Part shown: positions 12,730 through 13,620 of the stretch, piece by piece
How the letters are laid out: every line of letters begins with the position of its first letter
How positions within the stretch are numbered: the stretch's first letter is position 1
Source: Eubacterium sp.
GTDB lineage: Bacteria; Bacillota_A; Clostridia; Lachnospirales; Lachnospiraceae
DNA: 13,620 nt
Direction of reading: 5' to 3'
Assembly: GCA_023663915.1 (NCBI GenBank)
Contig: JAMPGN010000108.1
Coordinates: 1-13,620 of the forward strand
Made by a program: the position numbers and the translations under genes
The notes under the pieces: generated by a model
Databases searched by the model: none
Told to the model about the DNA's origin: nothing
The model's input: only the letters and a program-made list of their open reading frames with translations

Positions 12730-12977
12730 TGGGATATATATTGGATACAAATGCATTTATTTTTTATTTATATAATCCAAGGCAGCTGTCCGAAGCGGCT
12801 CTGGATATTGTGTATCATGGGAATAACCAGATATATGTAAGTATCGCTTCACACTGGGAAATTATCATAATGACGATCCTCGCGTCGTTACTGACGTGGG
12901 GATTTTCTGTGTTTAGCGGAGAAAGAACAAACGTGTTTCAGCAGAAAAGATATGTAGATTCCGATATAAAAAAGTAA
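12729..12977 (+). pseudogene. internally truncated VapC-like PIN toxin
   Basis: An 82-residue frame. Residues 1-45 match the start of a PIN-domain toxin: GYILDTNAFIFYLYNP with D6, then IYVSIASHWEI with E44. A complete protein of this family has about 130 residues, with a middle region holding the third and fourth acidic residues. Here residues 46-65 (IIMTILASLLTWGFSVFSGE) look like the last helix and strand of a PIN fold joined directly on, so an in-frame internal deletion of about 45-50 residues is likely. The RNase should be inactive. Its ATG overlaps the predicted antitoxin stop (TGATG), and AGGAG lies just upstream at 12716-12720, so coupling is preserved. The N-terminal PIN call is fairly firm; the deletion model is inference. 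Confidence 0.65.
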
Positions 12978-12987
12978 AATTTTAGCA

Positions 12988-13017
12988 TTAGAACCTCATG
13001 TAAATTTTTGTTATAAT
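12988..13017 (+). promoter_or_regulatory. candidate promoter for the small membrane protein
   Basis: A perfect TATAAT (13012-13017) lies 18 bases after TTAGAA (12988-12993, three of six consensus bases). Transcription would begin near 13024, about 45 bases before the ATG at 13069. The -10 is strong; the -35 is poor. Confidence 0.5.
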
Positions 13018-13068
13018 AAATAAACTGTATAATTTTGAAGGTATACAGAAAAATTTGGAGGTGGGGTT

Positions 13069-13509
13069 ATGTTTAAACGAGAGCAGTTTGGAATTGTTTT
13101 CAACTCAATTTTTTCATTGGTATTTGCTGCGGCGCTTACCTTGTTTGTTCAAATCAGGAACGGGCAGTTTACCTTTGAAGCTTTTATTATGGCGCTTGTA
13201 CCGGCTTTTGCAATCAACTTTGTGCTGGGTTCGTACATACCGTTAGTAAAAGTAGGAAGTGCTTTTGCCGGGATTTTCATAAAAAATGAAAAGAATCCAG
13301 TATTTAACTTATTGCGTATGTTTGCGATTGTTTTCATTATGACATTCCTGATGAGCCTTCTTGTAATGTTTACGGAAATGGGATTTACAGTGGTGTTGAT
13401 ATTTGCTTTGATAAGTTCGTTCCCCTTGACGTTCTTATATGCCTATATTATAGCGCTGATTGTGTTCCCGATTTTGCTGAAAGCGACAGAGGCGCTTTGC
13501 ACAAAGTAA
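13069..13509 (+). CDS. small four-helix membrane protein of unknown function
   Basis: A 146-residue hydrophobic protein with four predicted membrane segments near residues 8-27, 36-57, 82-102 and 110-135. The pattern is two helical hairpins joined by a positively charged loop (IKNEKNPVFNLLR). The overall form recalls DUF2798-type proteins, which consist of paired two-helix units, but this is only a resemblance. GGAGGTGG lies about five to seven bases before the ATG. A single-gene transcription unit is implied by the promoter at 12988-13017 and the strong terminator at 13528-13565. No function is assigned. Confidence 0.8.
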   Translation: MFKREQFGIVFNSIFSLVFAAALTLFVQIRNGQFTFEAFIMALVPAFAINFVLGSYIPLVKVGSAFAGIFIKNEKNPVFNLLRMFAIVFIMTFLMSLLVMFTEMGFTVVLIFALISSFPLTFLYAYIIALIVFPILLKATEALCTK

Positions 13510-13527
13510 TTTAATCAGCAGTCCCTC

Positions 13528-13565
13528 AATAGGCCGGTCTGTGTAAGCGGACTGGTCTATTTTTT
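13528..13565 (+). terminator. strong intrinsic terminator after the membrane protein
   Basis: AATAGGCCGGTCTG (13528-13541) and CGGACTGGTCTATT (13548-13561) form a 14-pair stem, including three G-U pairs, around TGTAAG. A six-T run (13560-13565) follows. It ends the transcription unit starting near 13024. Confidence 0.88.
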
Positions 13566-13569
13566 GTGC

Positions 13570-13584
13570 TATAGGAAATTCCTA
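13570..13584. repeat. palindrome TATAGGAAATTCCTA, copy 2
   Basis: Identical over 15 bases to 9198-9212, and here extended to the 15-base palindrome ATAGGAAATTCCTAT (13571-13585). About 18 bases later TTTGCGAAGCGAA again forms a GAA-loop hairpin, and AGCGAATCGCT adds a near-perfect inverted repeat before the window ends. The shared order (palindrome, then GAA-loop hairpin) suggests a dispersed intergenic element cut off by the window edge. Confidence 0.6.
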
Positions 13585-13620
13585 TGCAATTTTCGAGTTT
13601 GCGAAGCGAATCGCTGCATC

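Noticed and set aside
1..13620. tRNA, rRNA or CRISPR array
   Set aside because: No cloverleaf with a tRNA-like TTCGA arm, no rRNA-like stretch and no regularly spaced direct repeats were seen on either strand.

Overview
The window looks like a chromosomal segment of a Firmicutes gut-type Clostridia, most likely Lachnospiraceae. Support comes from the gene styles: an EnvC-like M23 peptidase next to an S41 protease, a clostridial receptor-like Ser/Thr kinase with the IDFDAAR and YAPPEQYG motifs, and strong AGGAGG-type ribosome sites. This is inference from gene content; no rRNA or other taxonomic marker is present.

Layout. (1) Positions 1-3912, + strand, are a tight envelope operon: an exported coiled-coil M23 murein hydrolase (5' end outside the window), a membrane-anchored S41/PDZ protease (CtpA type), and a mannose-1-phosphate guanylyltransferase with a cupin tail. 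(2) Positions 3913-6004 are an AT-rich cassette with its own consensus promoter and terminators: a small Xre regulator, an ImmA/IrrE (COG2856) metallopeptidase and a PIN-like protein whose start overlaps the peptidase stop. A perfect intrinsic terminator sits between the regulator and the other two genes. This is the best candidate for a toxin-antitoxin or defence-like system here. (3) Positions 6053-9340, - strand, hold araM/egsA-like sn-glycerol-1-phosphate dehydrogenase followed by an araB-like FGGY ribulokinase. A TATAAT promoter precedes a structured leader with twin hairpins and a palindrome that recurs at the right end of the window. (4) Positions 9341-11388 are a divergent pair: an Xre-like HTH protein (-) and a transmembrane Ser/Thr kinase with a beta-rich outer part (+). 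A strong hairpin lies between them, inside one or both leaders. (5) Positions 11468-12464 encode a SAM methyltransferase followed by a 13-codon micro-ORF. (6) Positions 12485-12977 are a decayed toxin-antitoxin pair: the antitoxin is broken by one missing G in a G run, and the PIN toxin lacks its middle. (7) Positions 13069-13565 are a small four-helix membrane protein with its own promoter and a strong terminator, followed by the second palindrome copy.

How the parts relate. Region 1 is a housekeeping cell-wall and envelope block. Regions 2, 4 and 6 are accessory signalling or toxin-antitoxin modules. Region 3 is a small metabolic operon in which polyol-phosphate oxidation and sugar phosphorylation are coupled without araA or araD in view. 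No tRNA, rRNA, CRISPR array, transposase or integrase was recognised, and no gene-free stretch exceeds about 210 bases.
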